From Nymphaea colorata (taxonomy: Eukaryota > Streptophyta > Magnoliopsida > Nymphaeales > Nymphaeaceae): a stretch of DNA of 64,000 bases. The stretch is from assembly GCF_008831285.2 (NCBI RefSeq), contig NC_045147.1, positions 14,610,854 through 14,674,853 on the forward strand, in the 5' to 3' direction. The notes below the pieces were generated by a model, which saw only the letters and a program-made list of their open reading frames with translations, was not told where the DNA came from and did not search any database. The number at the start of each line of letters is the position of its first letter. Within the stretch, counting starts at the first letter, position 1. Made by a program: the position numbers and the translations under genes. Below are positions 14,126-26,299 of the stretch, piece after piece.

Positions 14126-16276
14126 TTGATAATGACAGATATATGTATACATATATATGTATGTCATTCACTATTTTTGCCATCTGCTGGGTTCTGGCTG
14201 GTTGCACAAATCTGATCACATGGTTGGAATGTCTGAAACCTTTTGATATTGGATTTATGTTACAATTAGCCTAAAACTGTTGTTTTTTTTTCCTGTGATC
14301 TTATAAATCTAAACTACATATTGGATTTTTTTTTTCTGCGAAACATATAATTTTAAAAAGTCAACCATATCCATGCAGTTAGATTTGTGGACAAAATGGC
14401 CAGACCTTACACCCATTTGCATTGGAGCCAAGTCCAAGAATCTTATGTATAAGTATATTAAGGGTCAAAGTGTCTTTCATGGCAAGCTGTATCTTCAACT
14501 TTATACCTGCAGTGGCAGTCTGCTCGATCAATATGTGGCAAGAATCACTCAAATGTTGCATGTGTTTTCTCCTTGTTATTTTATTGTATTTAATTTGCAT
14601 ATTTGGATTTTTTCATGGGAAAATGGTTCTGTTGTTTTCTTGATTTTACCAATGTGGTTTTCTTATCTATTGTTCTCATTATTTGCTTTGTATATGTGTG
14701 TGTGTGTGTGTGTGTTCGTGTGTGTGTGCGCACGCATGCGTGTATATGTGCCTGATGAGCTTTTAATTTTTCTTTGCCATTAACTGTACAGGTACAACAC
14801 TTTCTGTGGTCCTCCACCTGAGGTTGTAAAAAAGATGCCTAAGAAGGATCTCGCTGAAGAGGTGCTTAGAGTACTGCTGTTTTGTTGGATATAATTATCA
14901 TCTTGAATTCTTAACGGAGACACAATTCGGTGTTTCCTAGTTTTGTTTTTTGTACGTTCATCGTGGGCTCATTTGCAGATTTTAGTGTCTATCATGTTCA
15001 AAATTCTGCTTTGCATATCCATCCTGTATCTTCTTATGATATTGTGTGCCTTTATTTACATATCATCTAAGTCTAAACTTTACACATTTCCAGGTCTGGA
15101 GGTTGCAAGCAGCACTAGGAGAGCAAGCTGAAATCACAAAATACAGTCAGCAAGAGTATGAGAGGCTGCAAAATGTAATTAATAACCCTTGTTGTTCAAA
15201 CCATCTCTTATTATTGAATTGAAGGATCCATGTAATTGCTTTATGACTATTTCAACTTGTGGTCCATTGAATCCTCTTTTATCTGCATTCTAATGCATCA
15301 AATAATTTGCTTTGAAGATGTGACATCCCCATCTTGTCATGTTTATTCAATTTGAGGCATTTGGATTTTGTTGAACTGTGGTGGCAATTGAAAAGTTCAA
15401 GTTTTACTTTAAAATTCATATTCTGTTTGCATGTGCTTTAGCTGTGAGCTAACTGTTTTACTTCTTTCTTGATGATAATGTCGTGTAGGTTGATAATTCA
15501 TTAGGATTTGCCAAGTTCATTCTGACTTGTACATAGTTGCAAATGCATCCATATGCTGTTATGGTCGACAAAGCCATCCTTGATGTTTGCAGTTTTGAGA
15601 GAGAGAAAACTTCGTCCTTTTATCACCGTAATAATGCTAAGCAGCTTACCATAGTTATGTAGTTGACAAATTGTTTTCTATTATCATCTGAAAGTGCTTG
15701 TATGCCATTTTACGTAACTCATTCATTTCTTTCACTTTTTGAAGGTATTGCCTTCATTCCATTAGAAGCAAATAGTATTTTTGGGGGGGGGACATACTTA
15801 GATTCAAGATCTAATTTGAAATGCTTGTCAATGCCCGATCCTGATAGGAGCGGATTTGTGTGGCTAGCTGTAAGGGATGGACATGTCAATAGCTCATAAA
15901 GCAAGAATTAATATGGGAACCCAAATTGCTATGATGATTAGCTGTTTAATTTACTAAAACTATGTAAATACGTCTCCTTTTTTATGTTCTTTGTTACCTC
16001 CTATCTTATGGTTTCCTATGTCATTGAGCAGGAGAAAGTTCTTTGTAGGATTTGTTTTGAATCTGACATTGGTGTGGTCCTGCTGCCATGCAGGCACCGC
16101 ATCCTTTGCAGGTACTTTGCTCATATTTTCTCTCAGTGATTTCTATCCTAATTTCTGTTCTTCAGCTTTTGACATGCATCCCGATATTTTGACTCAGCAC
16201 TTGTTGCGAGAAGTGTAAGAAATGCCCGATCTGTCGGATGCCAATTGAAGAGCGTATGCCTGTTTATGATGTATAG
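5981..16276 (+). CDS. Polytopic membrane protein with C-terminal RING (TMEM185-like/RING, putative E3 ubiquitin ligase)
   Basis: Fourteen exons join in frame to 468 aa: 5981-6099, 7319-7409, 7529-7613, 7842-7926, 8390-8459, 11115-11184, 12547-12592, 12687-12936, 13025-13230, 13349-13423, 14792-14861, 15094-15174, 16032-16111, 16198-16276. All introns are GT-AG. The N-terminal two thirds has several hydrophobic segments (for example GLLLAFTVLLVL, IVFLPLLAFEIIILI, FWVAIAMVFFVAATIFTLL, LAVLFLPLFILQGIGVVF). The C-terminus has a C3HC4 RING: C421-x2-C424, C436-x-H438, C442-x2-C445, C452-x2-C455. This architecture and length match the plant 'transmembrane Fragile-X-F-associated' (Tmemb_185A plus RING) family, which is established knowledge. 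By inference it transfers ubiquitin at a membrane; substrates are unknown. The start is the first ATG in frame with exon 2, after a GC-richer leader. No disabling change is seen. Confidence 0.9.
6913..6957. repeat. 22-bp direct repeat in intron 1 of the RING gene
   Basis: The block GCTATTAAATTCACTTTTTG is repeated immediately. It is a slippage duplication within the first intron and has no apparent function. Confidence 0.85.
9518..9873. mobile_element. MULE-type MITE in intron 5 of the RING gene
   Basis: A GC-rich/AT-rich/GC-rich element of 336 bp (9528-9863) is flanked by perfect 10-bp target duplications ATCCCTAGAT at 9518-9527 and 9864-9873. The ends are imperfectly inverted: the left end begins AGGCCTGGCGTCGGGCC, and the complement of the right end begins AAGGGTGGGTATCGGGCTGG. 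The arms are full of GGGCCGGGC runs and the core is nearly pure A/T. A 9-11 bp duplication is typical of Mutator-like elements. There is no coding capacity, so it is non-autonomous. It lies far from both splice sites. Confidence 0.75.
14057..14120. repeat. (TA)n microsatellite in intron 10 of the RING gene
   Basis: About 30 TA units lie in the intron between exons at 13423 and 14792. A (TG)n tract follows at about 14694-14730. Open frames through both tracts are artefacts. Confidence 0.97.
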
Positions 16277-17572
16277 GCTAACACGTTTATTACTATAAAA
16301 ACACAAGAACCACACTGAGGAGCTGGGATGCAATGTACAAATGACTTCCGGAGCAAATGTGATCCTTGTGCTACTTTTTCGAAAAGCTTCTGGCTGTTCC
16401 TTTGCTTTGTTCGAGTTTAAATGAAGAAGCATAAAGTGATGAGGCTGGAGGACATCGCTACTTGGATTTATTTGTAAAGGATTTTGCCCCTTGCTCCAAC
16501 TGTACATATGTTATAGTTGATAATGTTTTTGGCCATTAGATTGTGTGACTACACCTGATAACACCATAGTTTTTTGTTTGGTTGGCGTGTATTTTCTTGT
16601 TTTGTTTCCTTTTTCCTGTACAAATGGTTGCTTGTTTCCTATTTAAGTGTTAGGGGGCGCAACATATGACAGATAACCTGCTTCGAAGTTTAAACCATAT
16701 AGTAATGAATGGAAAAGGAGCTCTTCTTGAATACCCAAAACCTAACTCATCTTTCTGAAACCACTTAAAAGGTTGCTTTTTTCTCGGCTAAATAGTGGTT
16801 GTGGGGAAACCTTGTACCTTCTAGAGCTTGGAGAGGGAGGTGATTCACTGGAAACGGCATGAGTAAAATGGTAATCGTAACTATTCATGAGCTCTTATTG
16901 CATGCTGCATATCTATGAAGCATTACAGTGTTTTGCGTGAGATAATAGAAAAAGGGGCAAAAGCTGACTGTTATTATTGAATTATAAAGTAAACCATGTG
17001 GTTAAAGCAGCGACAGGGCCAGATTTTTTGGTTGAAGGGCATTAGCAATAAATTTTAGATTTTTAAGGGCATCAACATTTAAATGAGAAAAATTACCTTA
17101 CGAAGTGCCAATATGAAATTTTTTTTTATCCGTGTGGGCAATTGCCACACCTCTCCGTATATATTAATGTCCTTTTCCTTTCATTAATTTATCGTTTTAT
17201 GTTACGCCTTCTGACACTTGAAAGCTGGAAATAACAAAATTACGCTTAACTAGAAATCCCCTCCATGAGGGCCACCCAATACAGTACCCAACCTAATCAA
17301 AATATATATGGTTTGAAAACAATTTAGTTGGCCTTTCCTCTAATTCCTTCAGAGCTTGATTTGATCAAATATAGTTTGGACTTGAAGGCATTGGATGATA
17401 TCAACGCGGGTCCTGATATAAGTAGCTTAAAACTTCCATTAAAATGGAGGCATTGGGTAGGGACTTGTGGGCAGTATAAAGCATCCACGTAGGTCTATTT
17501 CATATATTTGTAAATATACGATTGTGGACAGTATAAAGCATCTACATAAGTCCATTGTAAAAACAGTTTAAG

Positions 17573-17669
17573 ACCTATGTAATTATTTAGGACATATGTC
17601 AATATGTTGAACAGATATGTAAATAATTACATAGGTTTCAAGGCACATTGACATATGTCTTAAATAATT
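17573..17669. repeat. Overlapping inverted repeats with alternative hairpins
   Basis: ACCTATGTAATTATTTA at 17573-17589 is exactly complementary to 17620-17636. In addition, 17581-17606 (AATTATTTAGGACATATGTC onward) is complementary at about 24 of 26 positions to 17644-17669. The two stems share bases and are mutually exclusive. The segment is probably a remnant of a TIR element. I see no target duplication. Confidence 0.7.
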
Positions 17670-18259
17670 GTGAGAAAGGCATAACGATCGCCTTAAAAGA
17701 AAGTCATAAAAAAGAAAAGCACTGACAGCAGTACATAAATAGGGTCTCTGGGAGGGGTGAATCCGTGATGCATGACAGCATTACAGTCAAACATCAGAGA
17801 AAGGCGAAGATGGACAGGCTATTCGGTAGGGCTCCTTGGCCTAAATAATCGAAACAAAAAAGATTGTGGTAATAGAAAGTGGAAACTATTGATGAAGTGT
17901 GAAGTTGTAGGAAATAAGCTACATGGTTCAATGCAAAAGAGAAGCCTCTAGACGAGGCTTAGTGGCCTGCATTCCTCGTTATCAGTCATTCTACATCTCT
18001 ATACTCTGTGTGGTATACAGATCGTATACCTGCCGATAATTGAGAAAGAGATTGATGCGGCCATTGTCGAAGATGTTGAGAACGCCAGAACACGAGTGCC
18101 AAAAGGTTTAACGTGGTTCGACCTGTGTATATAGGTCGACTTAAGATTTTCTACGAGAGCGGTCCCCTTCACTAACAGTTAATGATTACAAGAGATGAAA
18201 TGTCCTTGAAGATAAGGATCTGGTTTACAAACTAAGAAAGGTTGGTGTTCTTTCCATTT

Positions 18260-18711
<452 letters not shown>

Positions 18712-19110
18712 AAGGGTTCAGAATTGTGAGATCTTTCTCCTTTCTGTGCAGCCACAGTTGTGCTGTCCGTGTCCAAGAATTTGTGTGTGGACGCCACTCA
18801 ACGTGCCTAAAAAAAGCAAGTGCTGAAGCCTAAGTATAAAGCAATAAAGGGCTTGTCTTCAAGAGGACAAAAACCAAATAAAATGTGCTTAGAAGAGGAC
18901 AGAAACCAAATAAAATGTGCTTAAAAGTGTGTGGCAGTCAAATTAAAATTCAAAATCAAACGCCTCACCCAGCCCTTGGTTTTAGACAGAATAAAAAAAG
19001 GCCGTTCTTTTTCGTGCCTCTCACCATCTCTTGTGCCATAAGAGACACAAAAAATTTCTATGTTTTATCCTTGATGATTGGCACAACAGTTGGGACAGGG
19101 GTTGGTAGGT

Positions 19111-19230
19111 GGCCAGTTGCAGTTTCAAACTCTCATGGTGTTAATTATCTGGCCAGTTGCAGTTTCAAACTCTCATGGTGTCAATTATCTGTGCTGCAAA
19201 AGAGGCAGCATGCAAGTTTTGAAACATAGT
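19111..19230 (+). repeat. SINE-like fragment with internal 40-bp doublet
   Basis: GGCCAGTTGCAGTTTCAAAC and the following bases are repeated with a 40-bp period (19111-19150, 19151-19190). The segment from about 19100 to 19250 aligns by eye with 61965-62090: GGTTGGTAG, GGCCAGT, TCAAA-TTCTC or TCAAA-CTCTC, ACAAAAGG or GCAAAAGAGG, ACATAGTAAGGG or GCATAGTGAGGG, CACCCC. It is therefore taken as a third copy of the SINE-like family described at 61945. Confidence 0.5.
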
Positions 19231-20417
19231 AAGGGTCTCACCCCGAGGCATTGGAAGCAACCGAGGACAATGGGAAAGAGGAGAAGCATGGGGAGGGTGA
19301 TTTGGCCTTCACGTGGGCAGTGGCATTTCCTCCCGCTCACCTGAAAGAATCTTCTATTTTTTGTCCCCTCTTACCTTTACATTTCTTTTCCAAAGAAAGA
19401 CCTACTCTCTCTCTCTCTCTCTCTCTCTCTCCCACAAGCACATTCACACACCAGTAACTGTGGCATGCTCGCCTATGCCTTCACAAAGTTGCCATCCTCC
19501 ATGCAGAGGCTTCTTATATGGGAAGGGAAGTGTAATTCCCTCTCCATCTGAATGGCAGAGATTTTATCCTTGTGGAGTTGTCTTTCTCAAAGGGTAGGTT
19601 AATAAGGATCCAAAAAGGAAAAAAAAAAGGAAGAAATCCCCTCATATCCTCCCTTTATTCATTTCTTTCTCTTCAAGGCTCATACAATGGGACACAAATA
19701 AATTGCATATAAAGAAACTGCAAGTAGGCATTCTTTTCATGCCATTCTAAAAAATGACCGGGTGAAAATTCTGTGATTTGGGGTTCTATTGACCTTTACT
19801 TTCCAGTACAGCCCTTAAGTTTTAGGTTGTGTTTAGCTTTCTCTTGTTTTACAGAGGTGGTTGTGACAGGACTTGGTAATGAAGAGCAACTATATCCTAT
19901 GGATAGCAAGTGTCTGGTATGATGTAAATTGGTCCTCAAAGAGCTTTATGTATTTTCCATGGTGCATTCAACGTTCAATATGCTGCACATTTGTTAACGT
20001 TCATAAAAACCACAAAAGTCTTTGAAGGCATACGACGCCACCAGTTATTCTACTTGTTTTTGTTAGGTTTTCTATTTGTAAAGAAAGGAGAAACTCTTGC
20101 CTTCATTTATGTAGTGCCTTGGAGCTTTTCTTCATCAAAGGATCGATACAATGGCCTTCGTAATCCTTGTAAGTTATATATCTTTTTTCTTCCATTGTTT
20201 AAACATGATGTCACATGGATGCAAGATACATGTTGCTGCATTGCGGTCATTTGAGGTGTGGATGCCTTATGGGTTTTGTATTTGCTGTCGTGTATATTTG
20301 GCTATCCACTTGAATGATACTAAGGGCCTTTCTGTAAGTTGTTCCTCCTTTCCTTCTCACGTCGTAGCTGCCATATGCTATTTGTGCGTGGCTCTTAGAG
20401 AGAGAATAAAGATAGTG

Positions 20418-20449
<32 letters not shown>

Positions 20450-21462
20450 GTGGAGATTTTAGTTTCCTTATTCTTTTGGCCGCAACGGATTCAATCTTAA
20501 TCCAATTTGTCATGTATTTACCCCAAGCAGTTATGATACATTTACATCCGTACTGCGGGTACCACAACCAAATTAGTAAATTGGTTTTGTCTGGCTTGTG
20601 TAGGCAAGATGCTCCACAGTACACTTGGGGAGTTTGGTAACATGAATACTGAGTTCTTTGAAAAGTGGTGTTTCAAGAGAGGCTGTTTGGCAGTTGAAAC
20701 ATTGTAACTAAGTGTTCATGAGTCTGCCCAAATTGATAGGGCAAATTGATGGAACACTCACAAAGTGTTTTGTTTACCAAACCACTCTTGAACGTCCCCC
20801 ATTCATGAGACACTGTGTTCCAGTAACCCTATTATCAAATGCCCCCTGATTTGGTTGCCAATCTGCCCGTCCTAAATTACCCTTTCCTTCGAAAGGAGGA
20901 AAAATGAGGGTGCATGCTTCATAATGCAGTATTGTGTCTTAGCTATCAAACGGTGACAGCGAATCTCTATATCAAATTCTAAAACGCAGCCTTGTAGAAG
21001 TTTGTTAACTGAAACAGTGGGCCTGCCGATTCAGCTGAAGCTGTTGTGAATCGGACAAAAAACATTATTTTTTTTTTTAAATTTTTCAAAAGAAATAACT
21101 GGAGAAAAAATGCAACACTTATCAGACCTCACCATACCAGCCCCAGCCGTTGTTTTAAGGGCCGGTCTCTCTTGTCTTATCTATCACAAACTAAGAATGA
21201 CAAGGAAGGAGAAAGATAGAACTACAAGTTAAAAGAAACAAGTGGAAAGATATATAGGCCGGTGATCACCTATAGGTTGCACCTGCGACAATCCGTTTCT
21301 CTACCTCATAGCTACTTCTTCTTCAATGATACCACCAAAATGGTGATCACGTTCCATGTCCATAATATATATCTTTTCTTCATGGCCTTCAACCTTCCAC
21401 TTTTGATTATCTCAGCATTACCTTTCCTTTCACCAGTAAGTTCCAACCAAAGAGAGAGAAAG

Positions 21463-21608
21463 AGAAATGAATTACTCAACATTGTAAAACATGCCCACCA
21501 ACAAGTTGTTGGGGGCACCCAAGAATCACCACATACCATTCCTGCAGTACAAGCAAAGAGAAATGATTTACTCAACATTGCAAAACACCGCACCCAACAA
21601 GCTCTTGA
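21463..21608. repeat. Imperfect direct repeat, about 97-bp period
   Basis: AGAGAAATGAATTACTCAAC at about 21464 recurs as AGAGAAATGATTTACTCAAC at about 21559. In both copies the downstream bases (AAAACA-C, CCAACAAG-T) are also conserved. It lies directly beside the retroposon copy at 21628. Confidence 0.7.
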
Positions 21609-21613
21609 AATAA

Positions 21614-21720
21614 GTTTTTTTTTTTTTTTGATAATAGAAATATGAAAGATCAGTCTGCGGGAGGACTCTTGTATCCAGGTTTTTGTTTTTCTCCCATACA
21701 CGTTACAATGTGTTTAGAGA
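21614..21720 (-). repeat. Retroposon-like dispersed repeat, copy 2
   Basis: This is the second copy of the repeat at 235-325. It has the shared CAGTCTGCGGGAGGA core and a T-rich run at 21614-21630 (an A-rich tail on the minus strand). The 5' end is not definable by eye. Confidence 0.5.
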
Positions 21721-22248
21721 GAAAAAGAAAAGAACCATACCTCTTTGAGGCAGGCAAGCCTACGATATAGAAGTAAGAGGGAGATTAGTAGCTACACTAA
21801 GAAGTGCATAGTACCACCATCCTTCAAGCCTTCTTTTTTCTTCTTTTCCCTTGTTCTTGGGTTCAGAACTGCTTTAAGAACTGGGTCTAAAGCATCACCA
21901 ATTTGATTTTCATAAGTGCTATTTTTATAAATTACAAATAATAACCGCTTAAGAAGCAGCCCGACGGGGAAGGGGTGGCTTGGCCTCTCATGAACTGCTA
22001 ATCTAGTCACTATTACATGGGGATTCTTTTTAGAAATTGTAGATTAATAATCTTCAGTTGTTTACAAGGCAGTTAACCACATATGCAGGCTTAAGTCTGA
22101 GGTTGACTCCCTTGGACAAAATCTCCATCATAATTAGCAACACATCTTAGAACATGACGAGAAGAAAGGAAAGGATGAGACCGGTGTCGGAAGAAGTACA
22201 TAAGTTGCATATGTACATGACCGGAGAGCTACAACGGCGCAACAGTGT

Positions 22249-23346
22249 TTAATAGAATCCAAGCTCCCATGGCTTTGGAAAGGACTGTAGGCCTGTTAAT
22301 AGCACTGGTGAATGCATGTCTAGCAGAGAAAACGATGCCGAGCTCATGGTGAGGTCGTCGGAATCCCAGTATGCAAGTGGCTTGTCCGTCCACCCGTTGC
22401 TGCCGTCGCCGTCATGATGGTCGTTCAGAAACAAGCCGCAACTTTCATTGCAATCAAATATGGAGAGAAGTGAGTCGTGGGTCATGTCATCAGTGGAACC
22501 AGAACGTTCGTTCTCTTGTGAGTTGCAGATTATCTGGGGAAGTTGAGCAACGAGCTCCGACGATGAACAGATGGCCTTGCTTCTAATCTCCTCGTCTCGA
22601 TCTGCCGTTTCCTCTAATCTCATTTTTAGCTTCTTCTCTTTGGTTCTTTCTCTAGCTCGAGCTCGAGCCTTCTCCCTTGATTCTCTTGCAGCAGGAAGAG
22701 AAACAGCTCTTCTTAGTGAACCTACAGAGGCTTTGTGACTTGGAGGACGGCCCCTTCTCCCTCCTCCTCCTCCTCCTCCTCCTCCTCCTCCTTCACCAGT
22801 TTCTGTACCCTTAGTGGTGTCAAATCCCTGTTTGCTGGTGCCTTCCCAGTCAATGAGCATCCGGCCTTCGGCTTCCGATGAGATCCTCGCTGCCGGCAAA
22901 GAAGTCAACCTTGCGAGCTGCTTGATCGCCGGCTGAGCATTGTCCATCAGCCACTTCACGGTCTTGCTGGCCTTGTCGTAGCCAAGCAAGTCTTGCAGTT
23001 TGAAGAACTTGCGGGCAATGTCGAGGGAGAGCCGCATCCTTCGGTCTCTCATGCCTTTGGCGGTGGGGATCTTGCTGTGGCGGTCCTTTTTGCCCGGCTT
23101 CCTCCTGGGGACCATGGCCCTGCTAGCCTTCGCGACTGCTGGTAGCTTGGAACCCATTCCTGCCCTCCTCACCACCTCTGCTAGCTCACTCTCAGGTTGC
23201 TCGAATAGGAAGTTCATCCCCTTGAGCTGCTCTCCTCTTGCGGGTTCCTCTGAGACAACGCAAGCATCTCCAATGTTTGACATACTGAAGAGATTGAATT
23301 GGTTAATGGAGGGTGGAAGTAAAGTGTCTCCAATATTTGTGAACAT
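22249..23346 (-). CDS. CYC/TB1-class TCP transcription factor
   Basis: This is an intronless 365-aa frame. Residues about 86-146 are a class II TCP domain: a basic region ([20 protein letters not shown]) and helix-loop-helix segments including [20 protein letters not shown] and [13 protein letters not shown]. An arginine-rich R domain lies at about 222-243 ([18 protein letters not shown]). TCP plus R is the signature of the CYCLOIDEA/TEOSINTE BRANCHED1 clade. These nuclear, dimerising DNA-binding repressors control axillary bud outgrowth and floral symmetry (established for the clade; the role here is inferred). A run of 11 glycines (186-196), encoded by a CCT repeat, separates the domains. 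I see no clear ECE motif between TCP and R. The C-terminal half is acidic and serine-rich. The ATG at 23346 is the first in frame. Upstream on the coding strand there is a TATAGATA-like motif near 23406-23415. Confidence 0.95.
   Translation of the reverse strand: MFTNIGDTLLPPSINQFNLFSMSNIGDACVVSEEPARGEQLKGMNFLFEQPESELAEVVRRAGMGSKLPAVAKASRAMVPRRKPGKKDRHSKIPTAKGMRDRRMRLSLDIARKFFKLQDLLGYDKASKTVKWLMDNAQPAIKQLARLTSLPAARISSEAEGRMLIDWEGTSKQGFDTTKGTETGEGGGGGGGGGGGRRGRPPSHKASVGSLRRAVSLPAARESREKARARARERTKEKKLKMRLEETADRDEEIRSKAICSSSELVAQLPQIICNSQENERSGSTDDMTHDSLLSIFDCNESCGLFLNDHHDGDGSNGWTDKPLAYWDSDDLTMSSASFSLLDMHSPVLLTGLQSFPKPWELGFY
22760..22792. repeat. Coding (CCT)n trinucleotide repeat in the TCP gene
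   Basis: Consecutive CCT triplets on the + strand read as GGN codons on the coding strand and give the polyglycine linker between the TCP and R domains. Its length is likely to vary between alleles. Three-base steps keep the frame. Confidence 0.9.
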
Positions 23347-24994
23347 ATTTGGATGGTCACTGCGATGGAAGACACTGCATGGCTGTTTCTTGCACTTCGA
23401 ATGCTCTATCTATAGAACCAGAAAGATGGTATTCTCAACTGTTGGAAAAGGAGAGAAAAGAGAAACATGGTGATGATAATGAAAGGGTGGTCCGTTCGGA
23501 AATAGAAACCTCGAGAATGGGAGGTAGAATCTGTGTGTGTTTTGTGTGTGCGAATTCTTTTTCCTTTAATAAAACAAGAATCGATATGTTGCATAAGAAA
23601 ATGTAGATATTTCATCCTGTTGTTTGCTTTTGCTGTTCTTGATATATTTCTGTCAATAATGTCCGAGTCTAGTAGTGCGTAAGAGAGAGAAATAAATAGA
23701 TAATGTGTGTATAGGGAAAGAATGGTCGTGGAATACCTGTCAATGCAACTTCACTTGGAGCAGAAAAGAAAACGACAGCAACTCTTCAGTCTCTTTCTCA
23801 ATTATCATGGAGTATGCGATGTATATACTGCAGAGATGAACTAATAACGGCTTGATGATCTCGAGGCTTCTCTTGTGCATTGAAAAATGCACTTTATTTT
23901 CTGCAAAATTTCACTCATCGATTTTCACTTTCTACTACCACAACTTTTTTTTTTTGTTGGTACACTTGCACCAATCCAAGTACAATTATTTAGACCAAAG
24001 AGCTCTACTGAATGGCCTGTCAATCTTGGCCTTTCCCTGATGTTTGACTGTAATGCTGCCACACATCATTCATTCATCCCCCCTACCACCAATTCTCAAC
24101 TCCTGCAGACCCCATTCATATACTGGGGTCTGTGCTTTTCTCTTTTATGGCTTTCTTTTAGGGCCACTGTTAGGCGGTTCCTCACCATCATGCTTGGCCA
24201 ATCGACCTTCTTTTTATCCGTTTTCAGTGGAAAAGCTGTCTCTGCCCTTCCGGTTATAAAGAGATGATGAACTTTCTTTCTGCACTTTCACTTGGGCATC
24301 TCACAAATGCATACATTACTGGCCATAGGGTGTTAAAGAAGGAATTGTTTCTTTCCTTTGAATTGGTTCCTCCTCTTCACCACTTTTCTTAGACAACCAA
24401 CATGGGCAGAAAACGGAAATAGTCCAACCAACAATCAATAGCTCTGCTATAGAACTATCCTTTTCATGAATGCAACAAAAATGTGGCTCAAATTATGTGC
24501 CATTTTCCAATCCTACTTTTTACCTATCCATACGTTTATCTCCATTATGCAGCTACACAGAATTGACCAATAATGAGCCTTTCTCTGAGACAATCACTAG
24601 GACGAAAAAGAACGGGACCCATGTGATGGTTTCTCATGGTCAGGGTAACCTTATACGAAATAACGTGGTGAAAGTGGGTCAGGTTATCGTGCGTGATGAC
24701 TTTATTGCAGATTGGAATTGTGGTGCGGAATCCAAGAATTCGATGCACGAATGCTGCCATTTCCCCGTAGATCTCAGTGGTTCGGATCCAGGTCGTCGGA
24801 TTCAGCTTTTCCCAAATTCAACTCGATTGTAGGCATTCGATGTAATTGAATTCAGATTCAGACTTCAGCTTTTTAAATGGTGTTCAGATCCAACTAGCAT
24901 AAGATCTAACATTTTATATGTAATCGGACATGGCTTTTACTGGCTTTGAGATAAATATCCGGCTCAAATTAGAATTGGGATATGAAACTGCATA

Positions 24995-25457
24995 CCATTT
25001 AATTGAGCCAAATCGAGCCCAAGTTGGGCCAGCTCGAGCTTGACACGATTCAGAGAACTCAAGCTCGACAGAACAAACAAGCTCGAGTTCGACTCGACTG
25101 ACTATACAATGCTGATGAGTTCGAACTCGACTTGTTTAGCTCGCTTATGTTAAGCATGTCTCGTCTCTTTTAACTCATGGAACTCGATTACATTGTTTAA
25201 CTCGATTAACTCTTATAGTTGCTACTTGCTAAAGTATTGTGTCATTATAATTCAATATTCATTGTGCAGGCAAGCTGAATTGAGTTTAAATAAGTTAACT
25301 TCTAACAACTCGAACTCTACTCGTTTAATAATTTCGAGCATACATTTGAACTTGAACTTGATTCATTTATAAATAAGTCAAAGTTGAGTTGAGTTTTAAT
25401 AAGTGAGTTGAAGTCGAGCTCGAGCTGACTCAACTCATTGTGCAGCCCCATTTAATT
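24995..25457. mobile_element. MITE with 10-bp target duplication (CTCGAG-rich family)
   Basis: The 443-bp element at 25005-25447 is bounded by the 10-bp direct repeat CCATTTAATT (24995-25004 and 25448-25457). Its ends are imperfectly inverted: the left arm contains AGTTGGGCCAGCTCGAGCTT, and the complement of the right arm contains AGTTGAGTCAGCTCGAGCTC. The interior is full of AACTCGA and TCGAGCTCGAG words and encodes nothing. The duplication length suggests a Mutator-like origin. Confidence 0.7.
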
Positions 25458-25892
25458 CTAATTAGTAACCAGATCTAAATTTCTTTTCTGAATCTCACTA
25501 AGGGGTTCATCCAAATTTTGATCGATAATAAGATTCCCAATATCAACTTCCCCCCTCGTAAGAAAAACCCTCTCGGATATTTTACTTTTCATTTTTGTCT
25601 TCCTAATGAAGTCTGTGATTTTTCTCACCAAACGGATTTTAGTAATTTCAGGCTCCAAACATGCTCTCCTGTTTTCAGGGCCCATATATATAACCTCGAG
25701 GACGGTCACTGGGGTCCCCTAAGTTCATAATTTTGAGAAGGAACAAAATTGACCAGAAAATTATACGCGTAGGTGACGCAATGGGCGAACATCATGAGAT
25801 CAAGATGCATGTTAACACATGATACTCCAAATTAAATGGACCCAATAATCAACAGCTTTGGGCCATTGACACTCGCAGCATGCATACTTCAG

Positions 25893-25930
<38 letters not shown>

Positions 25931-26244
25931 CATAAGAAGATTTAAATCTACTGGACGTCACAACACAAGTTGTTGCTAAATGAACGAGGAACAGTCGCTA
26001 CACTATAAACAATTGCCTGCAGCGGCTGTTTTTAATGATAAATTTTAAGTTTTAGCCGCCGGACATCCGGCAGATACGAAGGGTCCATGTTGGCCGGCTT
26101 TCTCTCCCCGATTCCACCCACACCTTCCTTTTTCCTCTATTGCCTCTCCCGGTGGTTCTCATAGGCGGCCCGCGACGACTGGCTGGCCGCTGGTGAATGA
26201 TGTGAGGAAGAGAGGATGGAAGCAGAAGAGAGAAATGTGAGGCC

Positions 26245-26245
26245 T

Positions 26246-26296
<51 letters not shown>
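26245..26296. repeat. (GA)n microsatellite
   Basis: About 25 uninterrupted GA units. The nearby frame reading poly-SL on the minus strand is an artefact of this tract. Confidence 0.97.

Positions 26297-26299
<3 letters not shown>

Noticed and set aside
13898-14219. 105- and 79-codon open frames on both strands
   Set aside because: Both run through the (TA)n tract and read poly-YI. They lie in intron 10 of the RING gene.
18046-18180. Segment with TTTAACGTGGTTCGACC resembling a common plant dispersed repeat
   Set aside because: It is suggestive of a retroelement piece, but there are no boundaries, LTR pair or coding remnant to support a call.
20670-20860. Possible hAT-type MITE with GGCTGTTTGGCAG-like left end
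   Set aside because: The right end only loosely complements the left, and I found no 8-bp target duplication.
24470-24832. 120-codon + strand frame
   Set aside because: It has no recognisable domain, no splice partners and no codon or promoter signal. Its 3' end runs into a dispersed repeat.
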